A stretch of DNA of 7,314 nucleotides from Firm-04 sp045628085 (GCA_045628085.1 JAZQOZ010000145.1:1-7314), one strand, 5' to 3'; shown: positions 1 through 6,030, counted from the first letter of the stretch. Program-made: numbers and translations. The notes: a model not told the origin generated them from the letters alone.

Positions 1-1
1 T

Positions 2-640
2 ACCATCGTTGAAGATCAGCTGATGGAAAAGGTCAAAGCTTACGCAGAAAGCGTCGGAAAAGACGCAGACGATCTTTCCGATGACGAAATCATGATGTGC
101 GTGGATGAAATGTCTGACGCGCTTCTCTCAAAAATGATGCTCCTTCTACAGCAGACGCAGAGCGTGACGGAAATTGCGCAGATACAGAAAAAAGGTCCTC
201 AGTTGGAAGACTTCTCCTACGCCGCCGACAATCATAAGAAAACTGATTATCTCCGTCAGTGGAACCATAGCCGTACCAAAATCGGACCGATGCTCTCTCT
301 TGACGAAATGATGGAAAACTACGAAAAGAGCGTCGACGCTGAGGAAAAAGATATAGAATACACAGAAGATGCTTCCGACCCTGCAGAAATAATAGCACCA
401 TACGATCGTCTGACAGAAGACGAACATGACAGCGATGACATTTTCGGTGTGACCGAGCAGTTTCTGCATACGCTTTCCGAGACCGACCGGAAAATCTTTC
501 TGCTTACCGTTGCGGAAAAGAAGCAGGAGGAAATCGCCGCAGTTCTCGGCTACAAGAACAACAGTGCCGTATCCAAACGGATGAAAAAAATCCGCGAGGA
601 ATACAGAAAGTACCTCGCGGATCATCAGATATACGTTTGA
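2..640 (+). CDS. Sigma-70 region-4-like protein of a mobile element, 5' end outside the window
   Basis: The frame is open from position 2, and the first ATG (position 23) has no Shine-Dalgarno site, so the real start is probably upstream and the visible part is a C-terminal fragment of at least 212 codons. Counting from the ATG at 23, residues 143-198 resemble sigma-70 region 4: a helix ending LSETDRKIFLL, then a helix-turn-helix around residues 168-190 (QEEIAAVLGYKNNSAVSKRM). The preceding part is acidic and low in complexity (about 91-142) and contains no recognisable region 2, so it is unlikely to be a complete promoter-melting sigma factor. Proteins with this plan are common in Firmicutes conjugative elements, where they are annotated as sigma factors and sit upstream of an excisionase-type gene. 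Here that neighbour is displaced more than 5 kb downstream by the cargo operon. A terminator follows at 709-736. Function in the element (regulation of excision or transfer) is inferred. Confidence 0.75.
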   Translation, partial: TIVEDQLMEKVKAYAESVGKDADDLSDDEIMMCVDEMSDALLSKMMLLLQQTQSVTEIAQIQKKGPQLEDFSYAADNHKKTDYLRQWNHSRTKIGPMLSLDEMMENYEKSVDAEEKDIEYTEDASDPAEIIAPYDRLTEDEHDSDDIFGVTEQFLHTLSETDRKIFLLTVAEKKQEEIAAVLGYKNNSAVSKRMKKIREEYRKYLADHQIYV

Positions 641-684
641 CTTTTTCAAAAACTTTTCCGAACATGGAATATAAACTCGATCAT

Positions 685-736
685 ATGTCGGTGTATATAT
701 GAAGGGGTAAAGCTTCGCAAAATGCGGAGCTTTTTT
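685..736 (+). repeat. 52-bp direct repeat, left copy (with terminator)
   Basis: Identical over its first 23 bp (beginning ATGTCGGTGTATATATG and ending in GGGG) to 5909-5931, and 47 of 52 positions match overall with no gap. Similarity stops sharply at both ends: the sequences before 685/5909 and after 736/5960 are unrelated. The two copies bracket the whole cargo operon in the same orientation. The conserved part contains a 5-codon open frame (ATG TCG GTG TAT ATA TGA) in both copies, probably incidental. Confidence 0.9.
709..736 (+). terminator. Rho-independent terminator after the sigma-like gene
   Basis: An 11-bp stem (709-719 with 723-733, one T-G wobble, AAA loop) runs directly into TTTTTT at 731-736. 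It lies about 70 nt after the stop of the sigma-like gene and upstream of the cargo promoter, so it should separate the element transcript from the cargo transcript. The arm and loop positions carry the five differences from the right copy of the repeat. Confidence 0.85.
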
Positions 737-815
737 GCTCATTTGATACGTGATTCATTAGGGAAACCCCAAACACGCAATTATTACTGCATACAATTAA
801 TCAGATTTGTTTTTG

Positions 816-844
816 TTGAAATTTCACTGTTTTTGTGTTACAAT
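816..844 (+). promoter_or_regulatory. SigA-type extended -10 promoter for the cargo operon
   Basis: TTGAAA (816-821), a 17-bp spacer, and TACAAT (839-844), with a TG one base before the -10 (836-837). Each hexamer differs from consensus by one or two bases and the spacing is optimal. Predicted start near 851, giving a leader of about 115 nt before the ECF sigma start at 968. This is the only strong promoter I see between the left terminator and the last cargo gene. Confidence 0.75.
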
Positions 845-926
845 ACTTCATAAACAACAGCATGGATTCAATAAAGGCTCCTATTTTTTGAAAAAATACA
901 ATTCTATTGTCTGTTTTCACTGTTTT
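822..926 (+). repeat. 12-bp direct repeat flanking the cargo promoter -10 and leader
   Basis: TTTCACTGTTTT occurs at 822-833, exactly within the spacer between the -35 and -10 hexamers, and again at 915-926 in the leader, 93 bp apart. The placement over the promoter suggests an operator for a DNA-looping or cooperative regulator. The sequence is T-rich, so chance is not excluded. Confidence 0.45.
882..898. promoter_or_regulatory. Perfect 17-bp palindrome in the cargo leader
   Basis: TATTTTTT, a central G, then AAAAAATA: two perfect 8-bp arms around one base. The single-base centre means it would not form a normal RNA hairpin, so as a signal it would work as double-stranded DNA, either a dimer binding site or a bent A-tract. 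It lies about 30-47 bp downstream of the predicted transcription start. Low sequence complexity makes a chance origin possible. Confidence 0.35.
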
Positions 927-952
927 GAATTGTTATATATATAGACGTGTCA

Positions 953-960
953 GGGAGGAG
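953..960 (+). promoter_or_regulatory. Shine-Dalgarno site that fixes the ECF sigma start
   Basis: GGGAGGAG lies 7 nt before ATG 968. An upstream in-frame GTG (947) would place this site inside the coding sequence, so ATG 968 is preferred. Confidence 0.8.
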
Positions 961-967
961 ATGTGAC

Positions 968-1522
968 ATGTTTAAAAAAGCCAAAAAAATAACCGATGAC
1001 CTTGCCTGTAACAAAGCTTTGCATGAAATTGCAAAAGGGAATGCACAGGCACTATCGGTCATCTATCAGATATATGGTCGTATGATTCTATCCGTAGCAT
1101 TCCAGATCTTACATAACGAACAGGATGCAGAAGATGTTTTGCAGGATGTTATGCTGTTAATCAACAAGAATGCCGAAAAATATCATGCAGGAACTAATCC
1201 GAGAGCATGGGTGATGACGGTTACAAGAAACAGAGCAATGAATGTTTTGAAAAGGAAAAGAGAATACCAGTCAATAGACGAGCTTGAACATGATTCGTCA
1301 GTATCTACAGACTTTGATTCAGAATTGATTCAATCTACCACCCTTGATGCAGCTTTTCATTCTTTGTCAAAAGAAGAACAAATGACGGTTAAATTGAAAC
1401 TTTTTGTCGGACTATCACATGCAGAAATTGCGTCTGTTATGAAGGTTTCCAAAGCTTGTTCGGAAAAGAGATACGAAAGAGCAATCCAAAAACTGCAAAA
1501 TGATTTAAAAAGAGGAGAGTGA
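968..1522 (+). CDS. ECF-type RNA polymerase sigma factor
   Basis: 184 residues, the normal size for an extracytoplasmic-function sigma factor, which directs core RNA polymerase to a small set of promoters in response to envelope signals. Region 2 spans about 28-97 and includes the typical acidic core-binding segment EQDAEDVLQDVML (51-63) and the -10 recognition part ending NPRAWVMTVTRNRAMNVLKRK. Region 4 spans about 127-180, with the -35 binding helix-turn-helix at 149-176 (LSHAEIASVMKVSKACSEKR). The residues SKACSEKRYERAIQKL depart from the usual GTVKSRLxRAxxxL pattern but keep the spacing. It is the first gene of the cargo operon, directly followed by a single-pass membrane protein, the standard sigma/anti-sigma order. 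Its own promoter looks SigA-type; I see no convincing second ECF-type promoter positioned to allow autoregulation. Target promoters are unknown, and the downstream acyltransferase genes share its transcript. Confidence 0.9.
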   Translation: MFKKAKKITDDLACNKALHEIAKGNAQALSVIYQIYGRMILSVAFQILHNEQDAEDVLQDVMLLINKNAEKYHAGTNPRAWVMTVTRNRAMNVLKRKREYQSIDELEHDSSVSTDFDSELIQSTTLDAAFHSLSKEEQMTVKLKLFVGLSHAEIASVMKVSKACSEKRYERAIQKLQNDLKRGE

Positions 1523-1526
1523 TTGT

Positions 1527-2285
1527 GTGAAAAAGATAGAGAAAGAACTGACCGAGTTTTTTGAAAAAGAATCCGAGTCACTGAGGCTCCCCGCCGAAGA
1601 CGAGATTAAAGCAATTCCGGCAAAACGCCGTAAATTGACTTTTTCTAAAAAACTGTCGCGAATTGCTGCCGTTATTGCAAGTGTTGCGGTGTGCTTGATA
1701 GTAGTCACGATGATACCTGTTTTTAATCGGTCCGAAAATCCGATTGACATCTCAATTACGACAGATACCGCAGGTGACACAACGGATATTAATTCGACAA
1801 AGGAAGAACAGCCCTCGACGCCGTCTGTTTTGACATTCCCCGCATTTTCCGAATGGCTGTCAAATCCCGAGGTTGTATGGCATGCGGCTGACTGCGCACC
1901 CGAAGTGGAAACATCCAGCACATCCGCAATCATGAGGGGAACGTATTGGATAGATGATGCTCTGCGGAATCTTATGATGGGACGAGGCGACAGTACTGTT
2001 TATGCGGTAACAGTCGATTTTTCAAACGCTGTTGACAAATCTTCCGATACCGAGTGGACCAAAGACCAATACCAGCATTATCTTGACAGCTTCAAGGACA
2101 GTTTTGAAAAAGCGGGACTTGGGATTTATACCGATGAATCGGAACTTTCCATAACAAAGATGTGCTTCTATACTTTTGCCACAGCAGAGCAACTTGAAAA
2201 CTTCCAATGCAAATCAAACGAAACTTTTATATTCAAAACAGCAATCAAAAATCGAATCATAAATGAAACGGAGAATCAATCATGA
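1527..2285 (+). CDS. Single-pass membrane protein, probable anti-sigma factor for the preceding ECF sigma
   Basis: 252 residues starting at GTG 1527, with an AGAGGAGAG site (1511-1519) suitably placed and a gap of only 4 nt after the sigma stop. Residues 1-45 are charged and predicted cytoplasmic, 46-66 form one hydrophobic membrane segment, and 67-252 would be outside. The external part begins with a Ser/Thr/Asp-rich stretch (about 70-98), then a folded domain with TFPAFSEWLSNPEVVWH near its start. The N-terminal part lacks the HxxxCxxC motif of zinc anti-sigma (ZAS) proteins and has no RsiV/DUF3298-like motif that I can see, so its family is not recognised. Assignment as anti-sigma factor rests on topology and on gene order, both usual for ECF pairs. 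Release would need regulated proteolysis or a conformational change, which the sequence does not reveal. Its stop overlaps the lipoprotein start by 4 nt (ATGA), indicating translational coupling. Confidence 0.7.
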   Translation: MKKIEKELTEFFEKESESLRLPAEDEIKAIPAKRRKLTFSKKLSRIAAVIASVAVCLIVVTMIPVFNRSENPIDISITTDTAGDTTDINSTKEEQPSTPSVLTFPAFSEWLSNPEVVWHAADCAPEVETSSTSAIMRGTYWIDDALRNLMMGRGDSTVYAVTVDFSNAVDKSSDTEWTKDQYQHYLDSFKDSFEKAGLGIYTDESELSITKMCFYTFATAEQLENFQCKSNETFIFKTAIKNRIINETENQS

Positions 2286-3325
2286 AACACACACTTCAAG
2301 TTATCGCGGCAGTTTTGTGCTTTACGCTGATATTTACTGTTTTTCTGACAGGATGCAGTAAACAGGAGCAACCTTCCGATGGCACATCCGAAGTACCGAC
2401 AGAGTCAAAAAATACGCCCGATGAATCTCAAACAGAACCGTCTGAAACATCGGAACAACCTGACGAATCACAAACCGCACCGTCGGAAACAACGGAGCCG
2501 GTCACAGAACCCATTGAAGAACCTGCGGAGCCTCTTGATATGGATACTTTTATTCAGAAACTTGCAGAAGAGTATCCGAATGCCTCTGCGGAAGAGCTTT
2601 GCACGGAAATTCAGAAAAGTCCGTTTTTTGTTTTGTATCAATTTAGGAACATCGATTTCTCTATTCCCGGATTTACAAGGGATTTCAAGCCCACAGGTAT
2701 AGATGATTCTTATGCAATTGTACATGTTAGCACCGAATCATTTGTCCTTGTATTTAAAACGAAATCAAAATCCGATGCAGATAAACTGACTTCAGAATTA
2801 CAAAAGAATTTAAATAAGGACTGGGGCTATAACGGTGCGGAGAATGACCCTGATACCGTTTTCGTTAAGGCAGTCGAAAATACAGTGTTTTTTGCACTCT
2901 ACCACGGTGATATTCAACCGATTACGGAATATGCAAAAAGCCCGGAAGAATATATTGCACTGTTTCACGATTACTGCAAAAAGCATCCCAATACGGATTG
3001 TACAAAAATGGCAACTGATCTTTCCTTGCTTCAAAATTTCAGCAGCTTATTTACAAATAGTGTAAATGAGGGGAGATTGAAGGGATTCAATAGAGAAACA
3101 ACGATCTCGGGCTTTTCAGATGGTGCCGTTTTCTGCCCGCAAGTCGATCCTTCTGATTTTCTCGGATATGTGTTCCGCGTCAAAGACGGAAACGATGTGA
3201 ATACCTTTGTTTCCCAGTTGAGAGAAAAAGCCGATCTTGCATTTAATGTTTGTGTTGTACTCAAAAATCTGACTGTGGAAGCAGAAGGTAATTACGTGCT
3301 CTTTATGATGTACGGCGCAGAATAA
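2282..3325 (+). CDS. Surface lipoprotein with wall-spanning linker and two related domains
   Basis: 347 residues. Residues 1-25 form a lipoprotein signal peptide with a hydrophobic core and the lipobox LTGC, Cys25 being the lipidated residue. Residues 26-85 are an extended linker rich in Pro, Glu, Ser and Thr, including two tandem 14-residue repeats (46-59 PDESQTEPSETSEQ and 60-73), likely to hold the rest away from the membrane. Two domains of similar plan follow. Domain A (about 88-208) and domain B (about 222-344) share a start with a short helix, then a PGFTRDF / KGFNRET segment, a strand SFVLVFKTKS / FLGYVFRVKD, a helix DADKLTSELQ / DVNTFVSQLR and an end strand VFFALY / VLFMMY. This points to an internal duplication. 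I do not recognise the domain family and no catalytic motif is evident. Its position between the anti-sigma factor and the acyltransferase suggests sensing or inhibiting a ligand outside the cell, or helping the acylation machinery. The ATGA overlap with the upstream gene indicates coupled translation. Confidence 0.85.
   Translation: MKHTLQVIAAVLCFTLIFTVFLTGCSKQEQPSDGTSEVPTESKNTPDESQTEPSETSEQPDESQTAPSETTEPVTEPIEEPAEPLDMDTFIQKLAEEYPNASAEELCTEIQKSPFFVLYQFRNIDFSIPGFTRDFKPTGIDDSYAIVHVSTESFVLVFKTKSKSDADKLTSELQKNLNKDWGYNGAENDPDTVFVKAVENTVFFALYHGDIQPITEYAKSPEEYIALFHDYCKKHPNTDCTKMATDLSLLQNFSSLFTNSVNEGRLKGFNRETTISGFSDGAVFCPQVDPSDFLGYVFRVKDGNDVNTFVSQLREKADLAFNVCVVLKNLTVEAEGNYVLFMMYGAE
2417..2500 (+). 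repeat. Two tandem 42-bp units in the lipoprotein linker
   Basis: 2417-2458 and 2459-2500 encode near-identical 14-residue units (PDESQT-E/A-PSET-S/T-E-Q/P). Most DNA differences are at third codon positions, so the repetition is held at protein level and is not a very recent slippage event. Such Pro/Ser/Thr/Glu linkers are typical of surface proteins crossing the wall. Confidence 0.8.
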
Positions 3326-3331
3326 TCTGAT

Positions 3332-4762
3332 ATGGTATTCTCAAGTTTGACGTTTTTGTATCTGTTTTTGCCGGCAGTTTTTCTGCTATATTTTCTACTG
3401 CCGGCAAAATGTCGTAATATCGTACTGCTGATAGCCAGCCTTGCTTTCTATTTTTATGGAGAGCAGGGTTACCTGCTCATGATGCTCGGCGTGATTCTGA
3501 TAACCTATCTTGCCGGTCTTCTTCTCGAACGTCTTCATAGAAAAATCAGAACCGCCGTATTGGTTTTATTCTTGATTTGCGATCTCGGACTGCTTGCGGT
3601 TTTCAAATATGCCGGCTTGTTTGCGGCAAGCATCAATACGCTTGCCGGTTCCGATATTCTGCACATGATCCAACCGGCAATGCCGATCGGCATCAGCTTT
3701 TATACCTTTCAGAGCATCAGTTACGGCATAGATGTTTATCGCGGAAAGTACCCTGCGGAAAGAAACCTGCTGAATTTCGCATTGTATATCTCGTTTTTTC
3801 CGCAGCTTATCGCCGGACCTATTGTAAGGTATGAAGACATATCACGGGAACTGAAAGAGCGCAGGATAAGTATTGACGGCTTCGCAGACGGAGCATTCCG
3901 TTTCATTCTCGGGCTCGGGAAAAAGGTGTTGATTGCTGACAGACTTTTTGCGTTATGTAAGAGTATGCAAGCAGTCAACGATACTTCCGTCGTTCTCGCA
4001 TGGATGGAAGGTATCGCGTATCTTCTTTACGTCTATTTTGATTTTTCCGGTTACAGCGATATGGCAATCGGGCTCGGTTCCTGCTTTGGCTTCGAAATCC
4101 CCGAAAACTTCAACTATCCGCTGATCAGCGGCAGCATCAAAGAGTTCTGGAGAAGATGGCATATTTCGCTCGGAGCTTGGTTCCGTGACTATCTTTATAT
4201 TCCGCTCGGCGGTAACCGTAACGGTTTAATAAAACAGCTTCTGAATCTTCTTATCGTATGGGCATTTACTGGATTATGGCACGGAGCTTCATGGAACTAT
4301 GTTATTTGGGGACTTGCATTCGGCATTATTCTGATAGCGGAAACCATTTGGGACAAGCTTTTCAAAAACGTTGAAACATTGGATAACAGAAAGAATATCC
4401 ATACGGCATTCCGTATTGTACGGGTGATTTCTGTTCAGTTTGTCACAGTCATTATTTTTGTATGGTTCCGTTTTCAAAACTTTGATGAAGCAATCCGGCA
4501 GATTGGCAATATGTTCGGAACGGTATCTTTTTGGACACCGGATACACTGTATTATCTGAAAAGCGGATTTGTCATTCTGCTGATTGCGCTGTTCGGCGCA
4601 ACACCACTTCCCAAAAGAATTGCAGAGCGAATCGAAAATACCAAAATCGGTGTAATTTCTTTCCCGTTTCTGCGCATCATTGTTCTGACGGCAGTCCTGC
4701 TTGTGTCAACCGCGTATCTGGTCGACGGAAGCTATTCGCCTTTCCTGTATTTCAGATTCTGA
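3332..4762 (+). CDS. MBOAT-family membrane O-acyltransferase (AlgI/DltB-like)
   Basis: 476 residues, the usual length for AlgI-type membrane-bound O-acyltransferases, which accept an acyl group on the inside and pass it across the membrane for attachment to an extracytoplasmic glycan or teichoic acid. The N-terminus (MVFSSLTFLYLFLPAVFLLY) is the family's typical start. Many hydrophobic segments run through the protein. Family motifs are in order: MPIGISFYTFQSISY (117-131), FPQLIAGPIVRY (156-167), YFDFSGYSDMAIGLG (235-249), NFNYPL and EFWRRWHISLGAWFRDYLYIPLGGNR (271-296, conserved His277), and TGLWHGASWNYVIWG (313-327) with the invariant His317 thought to be catalytic. All key residues are present. 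The gene starts 6 nt after the lipoprotein stop with no clear Shine-Dalgarno site, so translation is probably coupled to the upstream gene. The next gene encodes the usual partner, an AlgJ/DHHW-like protein. No DltA or DltC homologue is present, so acetyl transfer is likelier than D-alanylation, but the donor and acceptor cannot be read from sequence. Confidence 0.93.
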   Translation: MVFSSLTFLYLFLPAVFLLYFLLPAKCRNIVLLIASLAFYFYGEQGYLLMMLGVILITYLAGLLLERLHRKIRTAVLVLFLICDLGLLAVFKYAGLFAASINTLAGSDILHMIQPAMPIGISFYTFQSISYGIDVYRGKYPAERNLLNFALYISFFPQLIAGPIVRYEDISRELKERRISIDGFADGAFRFILGLGKKVLIADRLFALCKSMQAVNDTSVVLAWMEGIAYLLYVYFDFSGYSDMAIGLGSCFGFEIPENFNYPLISGSIKEFWRRWHISLGAWFRDYLYIPLGGNRNGLIKQLLNLLIVWAFTGLWHGASWNYVIWGLAFGIILIAETIWDKLFKNVETLDNRKNIHTAFRIVRVISVQFVTVIIFVWFRFQNFDEAIRQIGNMFGTVSFWTPDTLYYLKSGFVILLIALFGATPLPKRIAERIENTKIGVISFPFLRIIVLTAVLLVSTAYLVDGSYSPFLYFRF

Positions 4763-4778
4763 TGCGGAGGTGACTTGA

Positions 4779-5879
4779 ATGAAAAAATTCCAATCATATA
4801 TTGTTTCTGTCATCTTTGGGCTCTTGTTGTTTTTGGGCGGAATCACATTGTTTTTTATGCCTCACAAAGAATATTCCGAAGCGGAACGCAGACCGCTTGC
4901 GGAAGCACCTGACGTATCTGTGAAAACAGTCTGGGACGGAAGTTTCTTTTCCAATGCAGACAAATGGGTCACCGATCATTTTCAATTCAGAGAAGCCTTC
5001 CGACATATAAAAGCCGAGTGGCAGATTCATATACTCGGTGAAGAAAACAATGATTTTGTTTATGTCGACGGTTCTGTTATCAAACTGGAAAGAACTGTTA
5101 ATGAATACTCTTTAGATTATGCGGCTGAAAGATTTGGAAACGTGTACGATTCTTTCTTGAAGGATACAAACTGCAAAATTTATTGCGCATTGATCCCGGA
5201 CAAAAGTTTTTTTCTCCGTGATGGCGGATATCCGGTTATGGATTTTGAGAAAATGGAAGTCATATATCAAGATATGCTTCCGGGTGCGACACCGATTTCC
5301 ATCAAGGATGAACTTCAGCTGAATGATTACTACAATACGGACAGCCATTGGAAGCAGGAATGTATTGTTACGGCAGCCAATAAATTGATTTCAGCTATGC
5401 AGGATGATTTCAAGCCGTTAAAAACATCCGACTTTATCAATTACACATACGAACCTTTTGACGGGGTTTATTCCGGTCAATCTGCGCTGTATCCAGCTCC
5501 GGATGTGATTACATACCTGTCAAACGATATTCTTGCCGGATGCAGAGTAATTGACTTCGGTGCAATGAAAGAAATTCCAATGTACGACTCGGAAAACTGC
5601 GATTCCCGTGACCCGTACACGCTTTTTCTCGGCGGATCAAAAGGTTATCTGCAAATAGAGAATCCAAATGTATCAACAGGAAAGGACTTGGTTGTTTTCA
5701 GAGATTCTTTCGGGTCGTCCATCGCACCTCTTCTTGTTACACAATACAGTACTGTTACGCTGATTGATATCCGCTATATTCATCCAACGATAATCAGACA
5801 GTATATGCAATTTGATCATCAGGATGTACTGTTTTTGTACAGTTCTATTCTGATGAACAATAGTCAAGGGCTTAACTGA
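4779..5879 (+). CDS. DHHW/AlgJ-like SGNH-type membrane-anchored acyl-transfer partner
   Basis: 366 residues. Residues 7-27 form an N-terminal membrane anchor, and the remainder is predicted outside the membrane. The segment EYSEAERRPLAEAP (31-44), followed by a region ending WVTDHFQFREAFR (63-75), is typical of DHHW-family proteins, which pair with MBOAT acyltransferases. YYNTDSHWKQE (184-194) carries the Asp188-x-His190-Trp signature, and FRDSFGSS (307-314) places Ser310 as a nucleophile. In AlgX and AlgJ the catalytic Asp, His and Ser come in the same order, so an active acetyltransferase or esterase is likely. The start is fixed by CGGAGGTGA (4765-4773) before ATG 4779, 16 nt after the MBOAT stop. 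It is the last cargo gene; the right terminator copy follows about 50 nt later. It may add acyl groups received from the MBOAT channel onto a wall polymer. I am confident of the family type but not of the polymer. Confidence 0.88.
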   Translation: MKKFQSYIVSVIFGLLLFLGGITLFFMPHKEYSEAERRPLAEAPDVSVKTVWDGSFFSNADKWVTDHFQFREAFRHIKAEWQIHILGEENNDFVYVDGSVIKLERTVNEYSLDYAAERFGNVYDSFLKDTNCKIYCALIPDKSFFLRDGGYPVMDFEKMEVIYQDMLPGATPISIKDELQLNDYYNTDSHWKQECIVTAANKLISAMQDDFKPLKTSDFINYTYEPFDGVYSGQSALYPAPDVITYLSNDILAGCRVIDFGAMKEIPMYDSENCDSRDPYTLFLGGSKGYLQIENPNVSTGKDLVVFRDSFGSSIAPLLVTQYSTVTLIDIRYIHPTIIRQYMQFDHQDVLFLYSSILMNNSQGLN

Positions 5880-5908
5880 AAAACATTACGGAATAATTTA
5901 TTGTTTTC

Positions 5909-5960
5909 ATGTCGGTGTATATATGAAGGGGAAAAACTTCGCAAAGCGCGGGGCTTTTTT
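5909..5960 (+). repeat. 52-bp direct repeat, right copy (with terminator)
   Basis: Second copy of the sequence at 685-736, exactly 5224 bp downstream. The first 23 bp (5909-5931) are identical, and 24 of the remaining 29 match. It begins about 30 bp after the last cargo gene and ends about 90 bp before the excisionase-like gene. Confidence 0.9.
5933..5960 (+). terminator. Rho-independent terminator ending the cargo operon
   Basis: The 5' arm CTTCGC (5937-5942) pairs with GCGGGG (5948-5953) through two T-G wobbles, and outer A-T pairs (5933-5935 with 5955-5957) are separated by one A-C mismatch; TTTTTT ends at 5960. An alternative hairpin pairs AAAGC (5943-5947) with GCTTT (5953-5957). The stem is weaker than in the left copy, so termination may be incomplete and some transcription may read into the excisionase-like gene. 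Confidence 0.7.
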
Positions 5961-6003
5961 CTTTTGTTCAGTTGACAGAATCTGTTCGTGGCAGAGTTCA
6001 GAG

Positions 6004-6030
6004 TTTGTCAGTTGGAACGCAATAGACAAA
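6004..6030. promoter_or_regulatory. Inverted repeat upstream of the excisionase-like gene
   Basis: TTTGTC (6004-6009) and GACAAA (6025-6030) are perfect inverted arms 15 bp apart, lying 32-58 bp before the gene start. A 7-bp direct repeat TCAGTTG (5968-5974 and 6009-6015) overlaps the left arm. Either could be a binding site for the small HTH protein or another element regulator. Short arms keep this tentative. Confidence 0.3.

Larger units (their letters stand above)
641..967 (+). other. Intergenic region: terminator, repeat copy 1, cargo promoter and 5' leader
   Basis: This non-coding stretch holds, in order, the left copy of the 52-bp repeat with its terminator (685-736), about 80 bp of AT-rich sequence with a short GGG-AAA-CCC hairpin near 760-770, a strong SigA-type promoter (816-844), a leader of roughly 115 nt containing a perfect 17-bp palindrome (882-898), a 12-bp direct repeat (822-833 and 915-926), and the Shine-Dalgarno site of the ECF sigma gene. 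I see no protein-coding signal in it. Confidence 0.7.
737..5908 (+). mobile_element. Cargo module inserted between the element core genes
   Basis: The five-gene operon with its own promoter is enclosed by the direct repeats at 685-736 and 5909-5960. By eye its base composition is more AT-rich than the genes from 6062 onward, and its Shine-Dalgarno sites and gene types differ from the element genes. Taking out one repeat plus the cargo restores a compact order: sigma-like gene, one terminator, excisionase-like gene. There is no transposase, recombinase or IS inside, so how it arrived is unknown. Recombination between related elements at the repeat is the simplest reading. Confidence 0.6.

Noticed and set aside
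146..742. Long open frame on the minus strand (198 codons)
   Set aside because: It lies antisense to the sigma-like gene, runs through the terminator, and encodes a Phe/Cys/Val-rich product without domains; it is a shadow of the real gene.
926..951. ECF-type autoregulatory promoter (TGAAT around 926-930, CGTGTC around 946-951)
   Set aside because: The start of transcription would fall at about 955-958, inside the Shine-Dalgarno site, leaving no usable leader; both elements are also weak matches.
947..967. GTG 947 as start of the ECF sigma factor
   Set aside because: It would put the good Shine-Dalgarno site inside the coding sequence; ATG 968 is correctly spaced and starts with a normal ECF N-terminus.
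3332..5879. dltB-dltD type teichoic acid D-alanylation genes
   Set aside because: The MBOAT and SGNH-type pair resembles that system superficially, but dltA and dltC are absent and the second protein carries DHHW/AlgJ motifs, so the Dlt names are not used.
5972..6000. TTGACA at 5972-5977 as a SigA promoter for the excisionase-like gene
   Set aside because: The -35 hexamer is perfect but no acceptable -10 hexamer occurs at 16-18 bp spacing.
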